Source: Chara braunii (Eukaryota > Streptophyta > Charophyceae > Charales > Characeae). Taken from it: a stretch of 29,976 nt of DNA. Position numbers and translations under genes: made by a program. Of this stretch, positions 1 to 8,695 are shown piece after piece. The notes below the pieces were generated by a model, which worked only from the letters and a program-made list of their open reading frames with translations, was not told the DNA's origin and searched no databases. The stretch spans positions 1,618,469 through 1,648,444 of the forward strand of contig BFEA01000164.1 of the NCBI GenBank assembly GCA_003427395.1. The letters are read 5' to 3'. The first letter of the stretch is position 1, and each line of letters begins with the position of its first letter.

Positions 1-7
1 AGAAAAG

Positions 8-10
<3 letters not shown>

Positions 11-96
<86 letters not shown>
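11..96. repeat. (TC)n microsatellite
   Basis: An essentially pure CT dinucleotide tract of over 80 bp lies ten bases inside the window start. It is followed by a pyrimidine-rich stretch. Such tracts commonly end short-read contigs, and the far end of the window also runs into CA/GA simple repeats. Confidence 0.98.
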
Positions 97-99
<3 letters not shown>

Positions 100-1466
100 C
101 CGGCGCCGTCCTCTTCCTCCTTCTCGCTGTTAGGTGTTCAAACAACAAAAAATCCAAAATGATTGGACTGATGTACTTCTCATCGTCCTCCTGATCTTTG
201 TCCTCCTGATATTCTTCCTCCTCCTAGAGTTCGACACGAGAAAAAAAGAAGATCATGGGCAAAAAAAGGAGTTCACATGCCATAGGCAAAGAGGGGAAAA
301 AAAGATTCATGGCGGCAAAGCCGGTTGTCGAAGGAGTTCACATACAATAGACAAAGGGGAACAAAAAAAAAAAATTGGACATGAAAACACGAAAGACAAA
401 CGCTCTCCAATCAATCGTCCTAGTACCACCTCTTCCTCATGCCACCCCGCTCTGTCCATTGATCTCCCTTCTCCTTCATCCATCCCGTCTGCTAGTATTT
501 TGCACCCCACCTATCATATCGCGAAACATCAAAAATCTTTCCTGCCTCTTCATATGTCACCTGATGTGAACGACTTAGTTTCCCAACGATATCTGTCAAG
601 TTGATCTCCTCCCTCGCCCGAGGTGCATTCTCTCCATCCTTTTCCTCCCTCTTCGTCTCCCTCCTCTTTTTCATCCTCTCTTACCCCACTTGTCACGGTT
701 CTTATCATTATCCCCCCTCCCCCCATCGTCTGCTCTTTGTCTCCCCAGTTTCTGCTCTTTGTCTCCCCAATAGCAAATGCGTTCCTTCCCTTCTCCTTCA
801 TTCATGCCACCTCTCTATGCCACCCTCTCCCTTCTCTACTCACCTCAAAGTATTATCATTTGTCTTGCATACCCCATGCATGCACCTTCAATTTGTTCTC
901 CTCTTGCAACATGCACATCAAGCATAACACCAATGAACTAAACAGAAAACAACTCATGAGTAAAAGATAAAGAATCAAGAAAACAAACCTTGATCAACCA
1001 TTGTGACGGGATGCACACGTGCACCTCGCAACACCCCTCACAACAACACTGGATCGATGTTCGTTTCCTTCATTCTCACAATCGCAATCGGCTAAGGGGT
1101 GTCCCTTGTTCGTGTGCCCCTAAATGATCATCTTCGCCTTGCCTATTCCCATTTCCTGCTCTTTCTTGCAATCGCAATTAAGATGACGGGCTCGTGATGG
1201 CGACGCTCCTTTGTCTTGTTCCCTCCTCTTGACCATCACTTTCCTCCGCTCCTTTAGTGAGCGGAGCGACTGATCGCCCAGCCATTTGAGCTCTCCCTTG
1301 TGCACAGTGTAAGCGACTGATCGCCCACCATGGTTCACCGCAGCGCCTCCAACTGGTCGCTCCCAGTCGGAATGGTCAAATTCATGTCGCCTGCATTCGG
1401 ACCCTGCACTGGCGTGGTGGGTCTCTCGTGGGACCGTCAAGTGAGACCCGCTGCTCTATTTAAGAG
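97..1466. other. non-coding, pyrimidine/purine-rich DNA, no gene recognised
   Basis: Open frames here translate to low-complexity Ser/Pro/Leu/Lys-rich sequence with no recognisable domain, and several overlap on both strands, as expected of C/T-biased DNA. The only structure I see is a perfect inverted repeat at 1244-1251/1259-1266 (CTCCGCTC, 7-nt loop, GAGCGGAG). It runs straight into the small palindrome GCGACTGATCGC at 1266-1277, which recurs at 1313-1324. Confidence 0.6.
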
Positions 1467-1483
1467 TATATATATATATATAT

Positions 1484-1529
<46 letters not shown>

Positions 1530-1531
1530 AG
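1467..1531. repeat. compound microsatellite (TA)n-(GATA)n-(GA)n
   Basis: Three simple repeats are fused head to tail: TA at about 1467-1486, GATA (seven units) at about 1487-1514, and GA to about 1531. The gradation suggests stepwise slippage with point-mutation conversion of one motif into the next. Confidence 0.95.
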
Positions 1532-1630
1532 TCGGTGAAACTCCGACGAAACAGTTTGTCACAGCCCCTCGTTTGTTGTCCTCTTCTCTCTCTCTGCCTA
1601 CGATTTTATCGGGCAGTTCTGTTTGTGACG

Positions 1631-1668
1631 ATATATATATATATATAAACATATAAACATATACAGAT
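1631..1668. repeat. (AT)n with TATAAACATATA motif
   Basis: An AT dinucleotide run followed by two ATAAACATATA-like units lies just upstream of the element 1 LTR. A near-identical string (TATATAAACATATATATAC) occurs at about 6398-6417, next to an inverted-repeat locus. Confidence 0.85.
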
Positions 1669-1678
1669 GTGGGCCTTA

Positions 1679-2428
1679 TGTGAGGAACAAGACCTCAAGT
1701 GGCCCTATCAGACATCCCATTGTTCTGGGCCAAGGCCCCAGCAAGCCAAGTGCCCGCCCTAAGTGAAGGCGGGCCTGAATATTCATCACAGGCCAAATTC
1801 GACATTTCCATATGTGGGTATGCAGGCTCTTGTAGCGCGTCAGTTGGTTGAGTGAACACGCGAGCCTCACTAAGCTGCGTTGTACAATTGGCCCAGGCCA
1901 CGAAAGTTGTGCCTGGGCACCTACACACAAAGTTGGGCCGATACATTGAGAAGCAGGCCGTCGGCCTTTGGAAAAGCAGTACAGCCGACGCACCTACCTG
2001 GGGGCCCTGCGCAGATGCAACTAACAGCCCAAGTCCGGAGACTCAGGCCTCGCCCAACTGTAAAGGGCCCAGGATTGAGGGGTGACTAGATACGTACCTG
2101 GTACATGAAGAGAGGTCGCCGATTGTGTGGACAGTCATGTACATTGGTCTTCGTGAGCCGAAGTGATCCTGTTGTGTGAACCAGCTGTAGTGTAGGATAG
2201 TATGGTAGGGTAGGCTGGGCGCTGTGCGCCAGACAGAGAGAGCGACTCTGGATACTGTGTTGGTGTGGCCTACGAGCTTGGACATTGGCTCAATACTTCA
2301 TTGTATTGCGCTTTATGGATGGTTTTCTCGGTGCATTTGTACTCTCTACTTGGGATACTACTACTTGCTCAACTGTGTGATTTCGCAACTTGGTTTTATG
2401 TATATCGCTCACACTCATTTTCCTTGCA
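1679..2428 (+). repeat. element 1 5' LTR (left edge approximate)
   Basis: The right edge is well placed: the sequence ends TCCTTGCA, followed by ATT and the PBS, exactly as in element 3. The left edge is inferred from the first TG before a segment resembling the element 3 LTR start (GAGG..., GGCCC..., CCGCCCTAAGTGAAGGC). It contains a stem-loop CTGGGCGCTGTGCGCCAG at 2215-2232 that recurs at the equivalent place in the element 3 5' LTR. The body is otherwise much diverged from element 3, so this is an older or different subfamily. Confidence 0.7.
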
Positions 2429-2431
2429 ATT

Positions 2432-2440
2432 TGGTATCGG
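2432..2440 (+). promoter_or_regulatory. element 1 tRNA primer-binding site (decayed)
   Basis: TGGTATCGG sits three bases after the LTR end. It matches the first nine bases of the element 3 PBS and resembles TGGTATCAGAGC, the initiator-Met tRNA complement used by many plant LTR elements. The rest of the site has diverged (TTAC follows). Confidence 0.75.
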
Positions 2441-3232
2441 TTACTTGACACCGGTGACATTGTAACTTGGTGCGCTGAGGATGCTTCATGTGCAGTGAGA
2501 ATACTTCGCCGCTGGTTGATTAGCGGGGCCTTGGTAGAGAGGCCAACCGCTGGAAGGCTGTGGCGACAGCGGATGTATACATGATGATGAGAGTATGCTG
2601 ACGTGGCATTTTGGCTGAGGTGGCACTACATTGCGTTGTGGGTGGTACCGAGGCTATTGACCGGTCATCGAAATGCACATCAGCCCAATTGGTGAGAAAT
2701 TTGTGGTTGGGGGAAGCTATCTCCAGGCACGTTGTTCCCATTCCTTATCTACCCTCTCAATCTCTTCTTAACGTGAGGAAGTGAGTCCAACTTTAGTGTC
2801 CTCTCTTTGGTGAGGAGTCGTGTGCGGTCTATCTTGAGAGACGACATTCTTCCCGGTGGCGCATCCGGCAGGAGAGAGCGGTGCCTCTGAAGGGCCCTGG
2901 TCGAAGCACGTGGGTCACGGTCACCATGCCAACCCAATGAGATTAGTACACGCATGCGATGGCTGCTTTGTCCATTGAGGCTCTTTGCTGCGCTGATAGA
3001 AGGGGTGTGAGGACTGACCAGTCCTATTGAGACGCTCCTAGACCGTCTATAAACATTTCTGGTTGGGGTCTGATCTGTCCACTGGCTGTGATCGTCGTCC
3101 TGATTGCGACGTTAAATAATTCCTGAGGAGATGGGTGCTCTCCTTAAATCCCTCCTGATCAGCCAGATCAGTCAGACGTAAGGCTCGTTGCACGCGAGGG
3201 TAAACAAAGGGGCAGCGTTCATAGACAACAAG
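2441..3232 (+). other. element 1 untranslated leader
   Basis: About 0.8 kb between PBS and gag has no credible reading frame. Blocks are conserved with the leader of element 3, notably 2887-2936 (containing GGGTCACGGTCACCATGCC) against 20826-20873, the segment around 3083-3115 (TGGCTGTGATCGTCGTCC) against 21011-21043, and the end near 3181-3200 (AGGCTCG.TGCACGCGAGG) against 21106-21124. In retroelements, conserved leader blocks often hold dimerisation or packaging signals; here that is only an inference. Confidence 0.7.
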
Positions 3233-3970
3233 ATGGACGCCATGCAAGATACTCTAGACCAGATCCTACAAGCGCTACATAAGCCAGGGATCCGGCCAGC
3301 AACTTTACCATCGCTGCCACTCTCAGCGATGACAGGCCTCTATGCCACTCAGTCAGGACCACCACCAAGTGTTTCATCAACAGTAACACTATCTCAGACT
3401 GTTGCTTCTTCATCTTCTGGTCCAACGACTGTAGCTACACCACAGTCACCACCTGTCTCGCAAGCGGGACAACAATATCATTGGTATCCCAAGACCCCAC
3501 TAAACCCACCTGCAACCTTCTCAGGAGACAAGAAGGATGAGGCTCTCGACACATGGTTGAGAACGGTGCCTGTGTGGGTGAGGGCCAAAAGGACATTGGT
3601 AGAAGAGAATGTGATTACTGCAGCATCCTACTTGGAGGGTTCAGCAACCCGTTGGCTAAACGGATTGGTAGCTTCAAAGGGCCTCGACAGGAATATGCAT
3701 GATTGGGCGCAGACCCACACATTAGAAAGCTTTATGGACTTAGTGGAGGCTCGTTGGCACAACCCTTAGCAGGCACAGATTGCCGCTGATGGGCTCTTGA
3801 AACTTGATACTAAAAAGTACAAGCCTGTGCGGGAACTCACCACAAACGTAGAGCGCCTGATCGTTGTCCCGGGAGTGGAGTGCAATCCACAGGTCTTGCT
3901 GACCATGTTCCTGAGATGTCTTCCCACAGACATTAGGAATTTATTAGCCAGCGAGGATCGCAGAGAGTAG
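3233..3970 (+). pseudogene. gag: element 1 gag (capsid region), broken
   Basis: This is the nucleocapsid precursor of the retrotransposon. The first ATG in frame is at 3233 (MDAMQDTLDQIL). A Pro/Ser/Thr-rich linker of about 75 residues is followed by a retrotransposon gag-type helical domain (TFSGDKKDEALDTWL, then SYLEGSATRWLNGL, then a WHNP motif). A TAG at 3767-3769 interrupts the frame straight after WHNP, and the same frame continues with capsid-like sequence (LLKLDTKKYKPVREL, MFLRCLPTDIRNLLAS) to a second TAG at 3968. Element 3 has a TAG at the exactly corresponding position. The long N-terminal part seen in element 3 (from MSDRED) is deleted, and no CCHC zinc knuckle remains before the protease. 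Certain as gag by similarity to element 3; not functional. Confidence 0.85.
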
Positions 3971-4360
3971 GGGCCCTTATAGACAGTGGGGCCACCCGCA
4001 GCTACAAAGGACATCTAGTGTTAGTAGACGTAGAGATTTTTAGAGGTAGAGTAGGGGACCTTATAGACAATGGGGCCACCCGCAGCTACATCAGTAGGAA
4101 AGCGCTGCAGAAGCTGAAGTTGAATCCGAAAGTCCAAAAGTTAGCAGACCGTATGCTTAGTATCCTCGCAGACAATCGCACTATGCGAGTCAAGGATTAC
4201 GTCGAGGGAGTCTAGGCGTACTGTTCTCCATTCCCGGACTCTCCTCGTAGAAGACAACCTTCCTTTTGACATAGTCCTAGGAATGGACTGGGGAGAGCCA
4301 GCAGGGGTCACACTCCATTTGAGAGAGCACGAGTGTAGGCTCCCTAGTCCCACAGGTGAA
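3964..4360 (+). pseudogene. element 1 retropepsin-type protease, active site duplicated
   Basis: This is the aspartic protease that would process Gag-Pol. A 42-nt segment encoding the active-site loop occurs twice in frame, at 3964-4005 and 4048-4089, exactly 84 nt apart. The first copy reads LIDSGATRSY with the DSG catalytic triplet intact; the second reads LIDNGATRSY (DNG) and runs on into the true downstream protease sequence (ISRKALQKL...). The frame ends at a TAG at 4213. The C-terminal hallmark (FDIVLGMDW, about 4266-4292) lies in another frame, so a frameshift lies between. Active retropepsins need DSG or DTG, so the contiguous copy looks dead. Confidence 0.82.
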
Positions 4361-4525
4361 GTTGAGACTGCTCGCATGTTTCATGTGTCTGGAGTAGACA
4401 ACACCCTGGCACATTGCCGCCTCACTGCTTCCGCGTTCGCGCACTTAGTAAAGGAGCAGCAGTTAGAAGAGTAGGTTTATGTAGCCTATGTGAGGCTAGT
4501 CACTTAGTCTAAGGAGGAGACACCC
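4361..4525 (+). pseudogene. element 1 protease-RT linker
   Basis: This is a continuation of the reading frame used by the reverse transcriptase, encoding a linker (METARMFHVSG..., FAHLVKEQQLEE) with TAG stops at 4472-4474 and 4505-4507. No enzyme motif is expected or seen. It shows that the RT was originally part of a longer polyprotein and that the ATG at 4526 is simply internal. Confidence 0.7.
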
Positions 4526-5566
4526 ATGGACCCTGCTATTGCCAAGCTGCTGGAGGAATATACAAATTTAGTGAAGCCGCCTATAGGAGTAGTGCCCCGG
4601 CCGATCCAACATCGGATAGAGATAGAGCTTGGCAGTAGGACTCCTAAGGGAGCGATTTACAGAATGTCCCCAAGGGAGTTAGAGGAGCTGCGTAAGCAGT
4701 TAGACGAGCTCCTTGAGAAGGGTTGGATTAGGCCTAGTTCATCCCCATTTAGAGCGCCTGTTCTTTTTGTTCCCAAGAAGGAGGGAGAGCTTAGAATGTG
4801 TATTGACTATAGGGGTCTTAATGCGATCACAATGAAAAATGCAGAACCGCTGCCCCGTATAGATGATCCGTTGGATCGGGTGCAGGGCTGCAAGTATGTT
4901 TTGAAGATAGATCTGAAGTCGGGATATCATCAAATAGAGGTTCATCCTGATGATCAGTACAAGACAACATTCTGGACTAGATATGGGCACTATGAGTTTA
5001 TAGTTATGCCCTTTGGACTAAAGAATGCGCCAACAACTTTCCAGCGTTGTATGAATGATTTGTTTAGGCCGTGGTTAGATAGATTTGTACTGGTGTATCT
5101 AGATGATATCTTAGTCTTTAGCAAGACCGTCCAGGAGCATGAGGGCCATCTGAGGCAGGTCTTGGCGAAGCTGAAAGAAGCTAACTTCAAGATCAACGCG
5201 AAGAAGTGCGAATGGGCTAAGACCCAAGTTTTGTACTTAGGCCATGTCCTAGACGGAGACGGCGTTAGACCTGAAGATAGCAAAATTGCAGCGATTAGAG
5301 ATTGGCCAATGCCTCGCACACTAACAGAGTTGCGGCCGTTCTTAGGCCTAGCTAACTACTATAGGAAGTTCGTAAGGAACTTCTCCACCACCGCTGCACC
5401 CCTTCGCAGGTTGCTAAAGAAAGAAGCAATCTGGAAGTGGGACAAGGACTGTACGTCAGCCCTGAAGAAGCTAAAGCGAGCATTGATAGATTATCCAGTC
5501 CTTAAGGTAGTCGATCCGTCCTTGCCTTTCGTTGTTACCACCGACAAAAGTCAGTATGGTCTGTAG
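4526..5566 (+). pseudogene. pol: element 1 reverse transcriptase, complete palm, truncated before RNase H
   Basis: RNA-directed DNA polymerase domain of Ty3/gypsy type. Visible in order: a PPIGVVPRPIQHRIE lead-in, fingers with RPSSSPFRAPVLFVPKK and CIDYRGLN, IDLKSGYHQI (first catalytic Asp), FIVMPFGLKNAPTTFQ, and the catalytic LVYLDDILVFS with the YLDD box intact. The thumb follows (KCEWAKTQVLYLGH, DWPMPRTLTELRPFLGLANYYRKFV). The frame closes with VVTTDKSQYG then a TAG at 5564-5566, at the point where RNase H begins. The 347-codon open frame is the best preserved coding stretch of this element, but it has no RNase H or integrase. What follows does not resemble element 3, so 5562 is probably a deletion or recombination breakpoint. 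Confidence 0.93.
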
Positions 5567-6396
5567 GTCTGTCAATTAGGAGTCACAACTATGTAGAGGT
5601 CGTGGCTGTAGATGCTATGAGAGGTCAAGGTCGTAGCTGCTATAGTACCCGAAAGGCCTAGTCCACAGCCTTCCGGAAGGTTCGGAAGTGGCCTTTCGAA
5701 GTGTCTCACGTTTAGTCAGAGGCAAGTGGGCAAGTGGCGAGCCTTTAGTCAGAGGCAAGTGGGCAAGTGGTGAGCCTTTAGTCAGTGACAAGTGGGCAAG
5801 TGGTGAGCCAACTACGTTACGTCGGCAGTGCGACTGCATCGAGTTGGCAGTGCAAACCCATGCAGTCAGCGACACCGGTCCCAGTCAGTTAGAGTCCAAT
5901 CAAGCAAATACCGTGTGGGACTGTGTGCACCAAGGGCCTGGGAAAGGGGCAGACCAACGAGTTACAAAAGTATAAATCAAGAGGCAGCGCCAGCCATTCA
6001 TTCATTCGCTGTGTAAGCCATGCGGAAGCGTTGCTACAGCGTCTTGTGCGAAGGTGGTTTGCAGGTTGCCCGACGTCGAAGTGGGCTGAAGAGAGAGTGT
6101 AGCCATAGCCAGTAGTGGTAGTGCGGCCATAGCCGCTGTAGGAGGAAGTTAGACATCGTGTATGTGTGGTGTTATTCAAGGTGATCCAGAGTGAGCGTGT
6201 GTGAACAGTGGGGTTGGAGACTGTGATGAAGGTTGGGATGTTCAAGCGCCGATGCGCCATAGCCTGTTGAAGTCAACTTGCATCTGAACTGTGTTCTTGA
6301 TTTCCATATCTCTAAGCTTTGAGTGGGCGCCCTGAGTCAGTGTGAATCTCCATCCGTTTGCATGTATGTGAAGAGGGAGTGAAAGCGAGTCTGATT
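5567..6396. other. non-coding DNA after element 1
   Basis: No recognisable gene. Apart from the 33-bp triplicate listed separately, I see a short palindrome TTCCGGAA near 5671. The open frames across 5615-6260 on both strands give no known domain. Confidence 0.6.
5711..5809. repeat. 33-bp tandem repeat, three copies
   Basis: Units 5711-5743, 5744-5776 and 5777-5809 share TTTAGTCAGAGGCAAGTGGG and CAAGTGG(C/T)GAGCC. Copies one and two differ by one base; the third has two further changes. Because 33 is a multiple of three, both strands stay open and generate a fake 11-residue peptide repeat (RGKWASGEPLV on the + strand). Confidence 0.95.
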
Positions 6397-6476
6397 GCGT
6401 ATATAAACATATATATACAGGGTTGCTAAGCCGAACGTATGGAGGCGGCCCCTTAGTTGACCCCTGAACGTTCGGC
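6397..6476. repeat. AT-rich tract plus 9-bp perfect inverted repeat
   Basis: TATATAAACATATATATAC is followed by GCCGAACGT (6430-6438) and its exact complement ACGTTCGGC (6468-6476), separated by 29 nt. A locus with comparable architecture and partly alignable flank (ACGTT...CCG...AAGGGG) lies at 29566-29700. The two may be copies of one short dispersed element, but the similarity is weak by eye. Confidence 0.6.
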
Positions 6477-6847
6477 CCGAATCCGAAGGGGTTGGGACCC
6501 TCGAAAAACTATTTTGGTACCTAAATATTATTGTTTTTTTCTGAATTATTTTTTTTTGTGAGTTCTTTGTATTGTAAGCTACCTGCCTCTTAATTTTGAA
6601 GCTATTCTGTGAAGCCAAAAAATAATGAAAAATCAGGAAAGATGGGGGTGTCAAAACTTGCTTGCCCACTCACTAATTTGTTTTTTTTTTCTTTTCACTT
6701 TTGTTTTCCTTTTATTTTGGGGCATGAAAAAAAAAAATTATTTTTTCAAACCTTCGTTTTAGGTTCTCTATTATGTAAGATACACATACATAAATTTTCA
6801 TGGCATTTGGCAAAGCCAAAAAAAAAAGAAAAATTGGGGGGGGAGGG

Positions 6848-6850
<3 letters not shown>
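6477..6850. other. A/T-homopolymer-rich non-coding DNA
   Basis: Several poly-A and poly-T runs, G-runs at the right edge (GGGGGGGGAGGGGGG), and no coding signal. It ends in the (GA)n tract. Confidence 0.7.

Positions 6851-6912
<62 letters not shown>
6851..6912. repeat. (AG)n microsatellite
   Basis: About 31 uninterrupted AG units. Both strands are open in every frame, which explains the Arg-Glu and Leu-Ser runs in the overlapping spurious ORFs. Confidence 0.98.
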
Positions 6913-6914
<2 letters not shown>

Positions 6915-7051
6915 TTACATGCTGCGCCTGCACACAGACCCCATTCGAGGGGCCCGATGGTTGCTGAGGGGCCCCCAGGCTGCATGCCCATCAGACATGC
7001 TCCTTGGAGGCCCATGGCGGCCCCAGGCCGCATATTTCAAATAAAGGTGGC

Positions 7052-7080
7052 ATTTATTTATTTATTTATTTACTTACTTG
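7052..7080. repeat. (TTTA)n microsatellite
   Basis: Five to six TTTA units pass into two CTTA units. Confidence 0.93.
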
Positions 7081-8080
7081 CTGTCCTATTTTTGTCTGTG
7101 TAGACGTCGTTTCAGACTGGCAGGCCCCAAGGCAACGCCTTGGACCAGGGACACAGGAACGAGGCTGTTTTCAGGCCAGGCGCGTTTTGGCGCCATGCTG
7201 CATCAGCAGCACTGGATACCCGGTAGGGGCCCAGATTGAGTAGGCCGTTTGAGGCCAGTACCTGGGGAACGCCCAGCAGGCCCAGATTATAGCTGGGCTG
7301 AGGCTGGGCTGAGGACAGTTCGGGTAGCTCCCTTCTTGAGCGACACGCTGCTGGTTGGAGGCTGCGCTGCAAGGTTGGGAAGGAGAGGCGGAGGCCATAC
7401 CTGTAGTGGAGAACTTACCTGGAGCCATAGCTGGGGCTCCGCTCGGTACCTGCACAGGACGACCACTACGGTCAGTATGGCAGCAGTTACCTACAAGTGA
7501 GGCAGCGAGGAGGGCGACATCTTTTTCTTCCCTCTTGCCCTCCTCGTTTCCCTCTCTCCTCCTCATTCCTCCTTCCTCCATCTTCTTCTTCAGATACGAG
7601 AGTGAGAGGGGTTACCGACGGAGGATACAGGCAGAGGTTACTGTTGGGCAGAAGTCCCAGGATCTGATCCGACATTCTCGCGGCATACATTGATTGGGCG
7701 TTGGCAAGGGACTACTTTTGGACTTCGCTATTGCGACCTTGGCCTTCTCCCTCGCCTCCATCTTCGTCTCTTCTCTTCCCCCCATCCCTCATTTGTGGTA
7801 TCTCCCCATGTGCGTGTGCCAAGGAGGGACCTTTCTTCTATGTGTGTGGTCCCTCCTCTCTCACATGTGTGATGAATGATGGGGTGTTGCGTCAGTCCCG
7901 GTTAGGTCGGGACATATTAAAGTCTTCCACTGCGCTACTATGTGCTATTTTGTATGTATCAGGATGTACATTGCATGTTGACGTTCCACTGACATTGCGG
8001 ATCGTTGGCTCTACATACATTGCCCAACTTGGCATGCATCAGTTGGTATTGGAGGCCCGCACATGAATCAGGACAACCTG
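7081..8080. other. GC-rich unassigned stretch, possibly an LTR remnant
   Basis: No recognisable protein. The left part (7100-7480) is rich in AGGCCC, GGGCC and CTGGGCTGAGG (the last twice in tandem, about 7291-7313), a compositional style shared with the LTRs of elements 1 and 3. A pyrimidine-rich tract at about 7511-7600 ends in CAG like a 3' splice site. At 8044-8055 TGGTATTGGAGG resembles a degenerate PBS. These hints are compatible with a decayed LTR abutting the minisatellite, but no boundary or partner was found. Confidence 0.3.
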
Positions 8081-8200
8081 ATCTGACACGTGTGCGGGGA
8101 CCGATTGATTGATTGATGGATGGATGGATGGATGGATGGATTCTGACACGTGTGCGGGGACCGATTGATTGATTGATGGATGGATGGATGGATGGACGGA
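8081..8200. repeat. 60-bp tandem duplication at the minisatellite edge
   Basis: Bases 8081-8140 and 8141-8200 are near-identical: each has TCTGACACGTGTGCGGGGA, then GATT units, then GGAT units. The duplication contains the junction between unique sequence and the GGAT repeat, so it records an early expansion step. Confidence 0.95.
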
Positions 8201-8661
8201 GGGATGGATGGATGGAGAGACGGATGGACGTAGAGACGGAGGGATGGATGGAGGGAGGGACAGAGGGATGGATGGATGGATGGACGGACGGAGGGATGGA
8301 TGGATGGACGGACAGAGGGATGGAGGGAGGGACGGACGGAGGGATGGATGGATGGACGGACGGACGAATGGATGGACGGACGAATGGATGGACGGACGGA
8401 GGGATGGATGGACGGACGGAGGGATGGAGGGACGGAGGGACGGATGGAGGGACAGAGGGACGGATGGAGAGACAGAGGGACGGATGGAGGGATGGATGGA
8501 CGGATGGACGAACGGAGGGATGGACGAATGGACGGACGAAGGGATGGATGAATGGACGAACGGAGGGATGGAGGGAGGGACGGACGGACGGATGGAGGGA
8601 TAGACGGACGGATGGAGAGACAGGGGGATGGACGGACGGATGGATGGACGAACGGACGGAG

Positions 8662-8695
<34 letters not shown>

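Larger units (their letters stand above)
1679..5566 (+). mobile_element. element 1: 5'-half of a Ty3/gypsy LTR retrotransposon
   Basis: A truncated retrotransposon runs 5' LTR, PBS, leader, gag, protease, reverse transcriptase and stops at the first residues of RNase H. No RNase H body, integrase, polypurine tract or 3' LTR was found in the following 2.5 kb. Its leader and proteins are clearly related to element 3 (19372-27841), although the LTR bodies have diverged. By comparison with element 3, about 0.8 kb spanning the end of the leader and the N-terminal part of gag is missing near 3200. All premature in-frame stops I located are TAG. The 5' LTR boundary is estimated from a TG start and similarity to element 3; the 3' end is a break, not a natural terminus. 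Confidence 0.88.

Noticed and set aside
134-970. Overlapping Ser/Leu/Pro-rich ORFs near the window start
   Set aside because: Pyrimidine-biased low-complexity DNA, open on both strands, no domain, no consistent codon pattern.
2749-2955. Minus-strand frame with GWHGDRDP, also seen at 20788-21186
   Set aside because: It is the reverse complement of the conserved leader block; the two frames differ on either side, so DNA-level conservation explains it.
5615-5975. ORFs with an 11-residue repeat over the 33-bp triplicate
   Set aside because: The unit length is a multiple of three, so both strands stay open by default; there is no recognisable protein on either side.
8044-8055. Primer-binding site of a fourth retrotransposon
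   Set aside because: TGGTATTGGAGG has several mismatches to the initiator-Met complement, and no element body follows; kept only as a hint.
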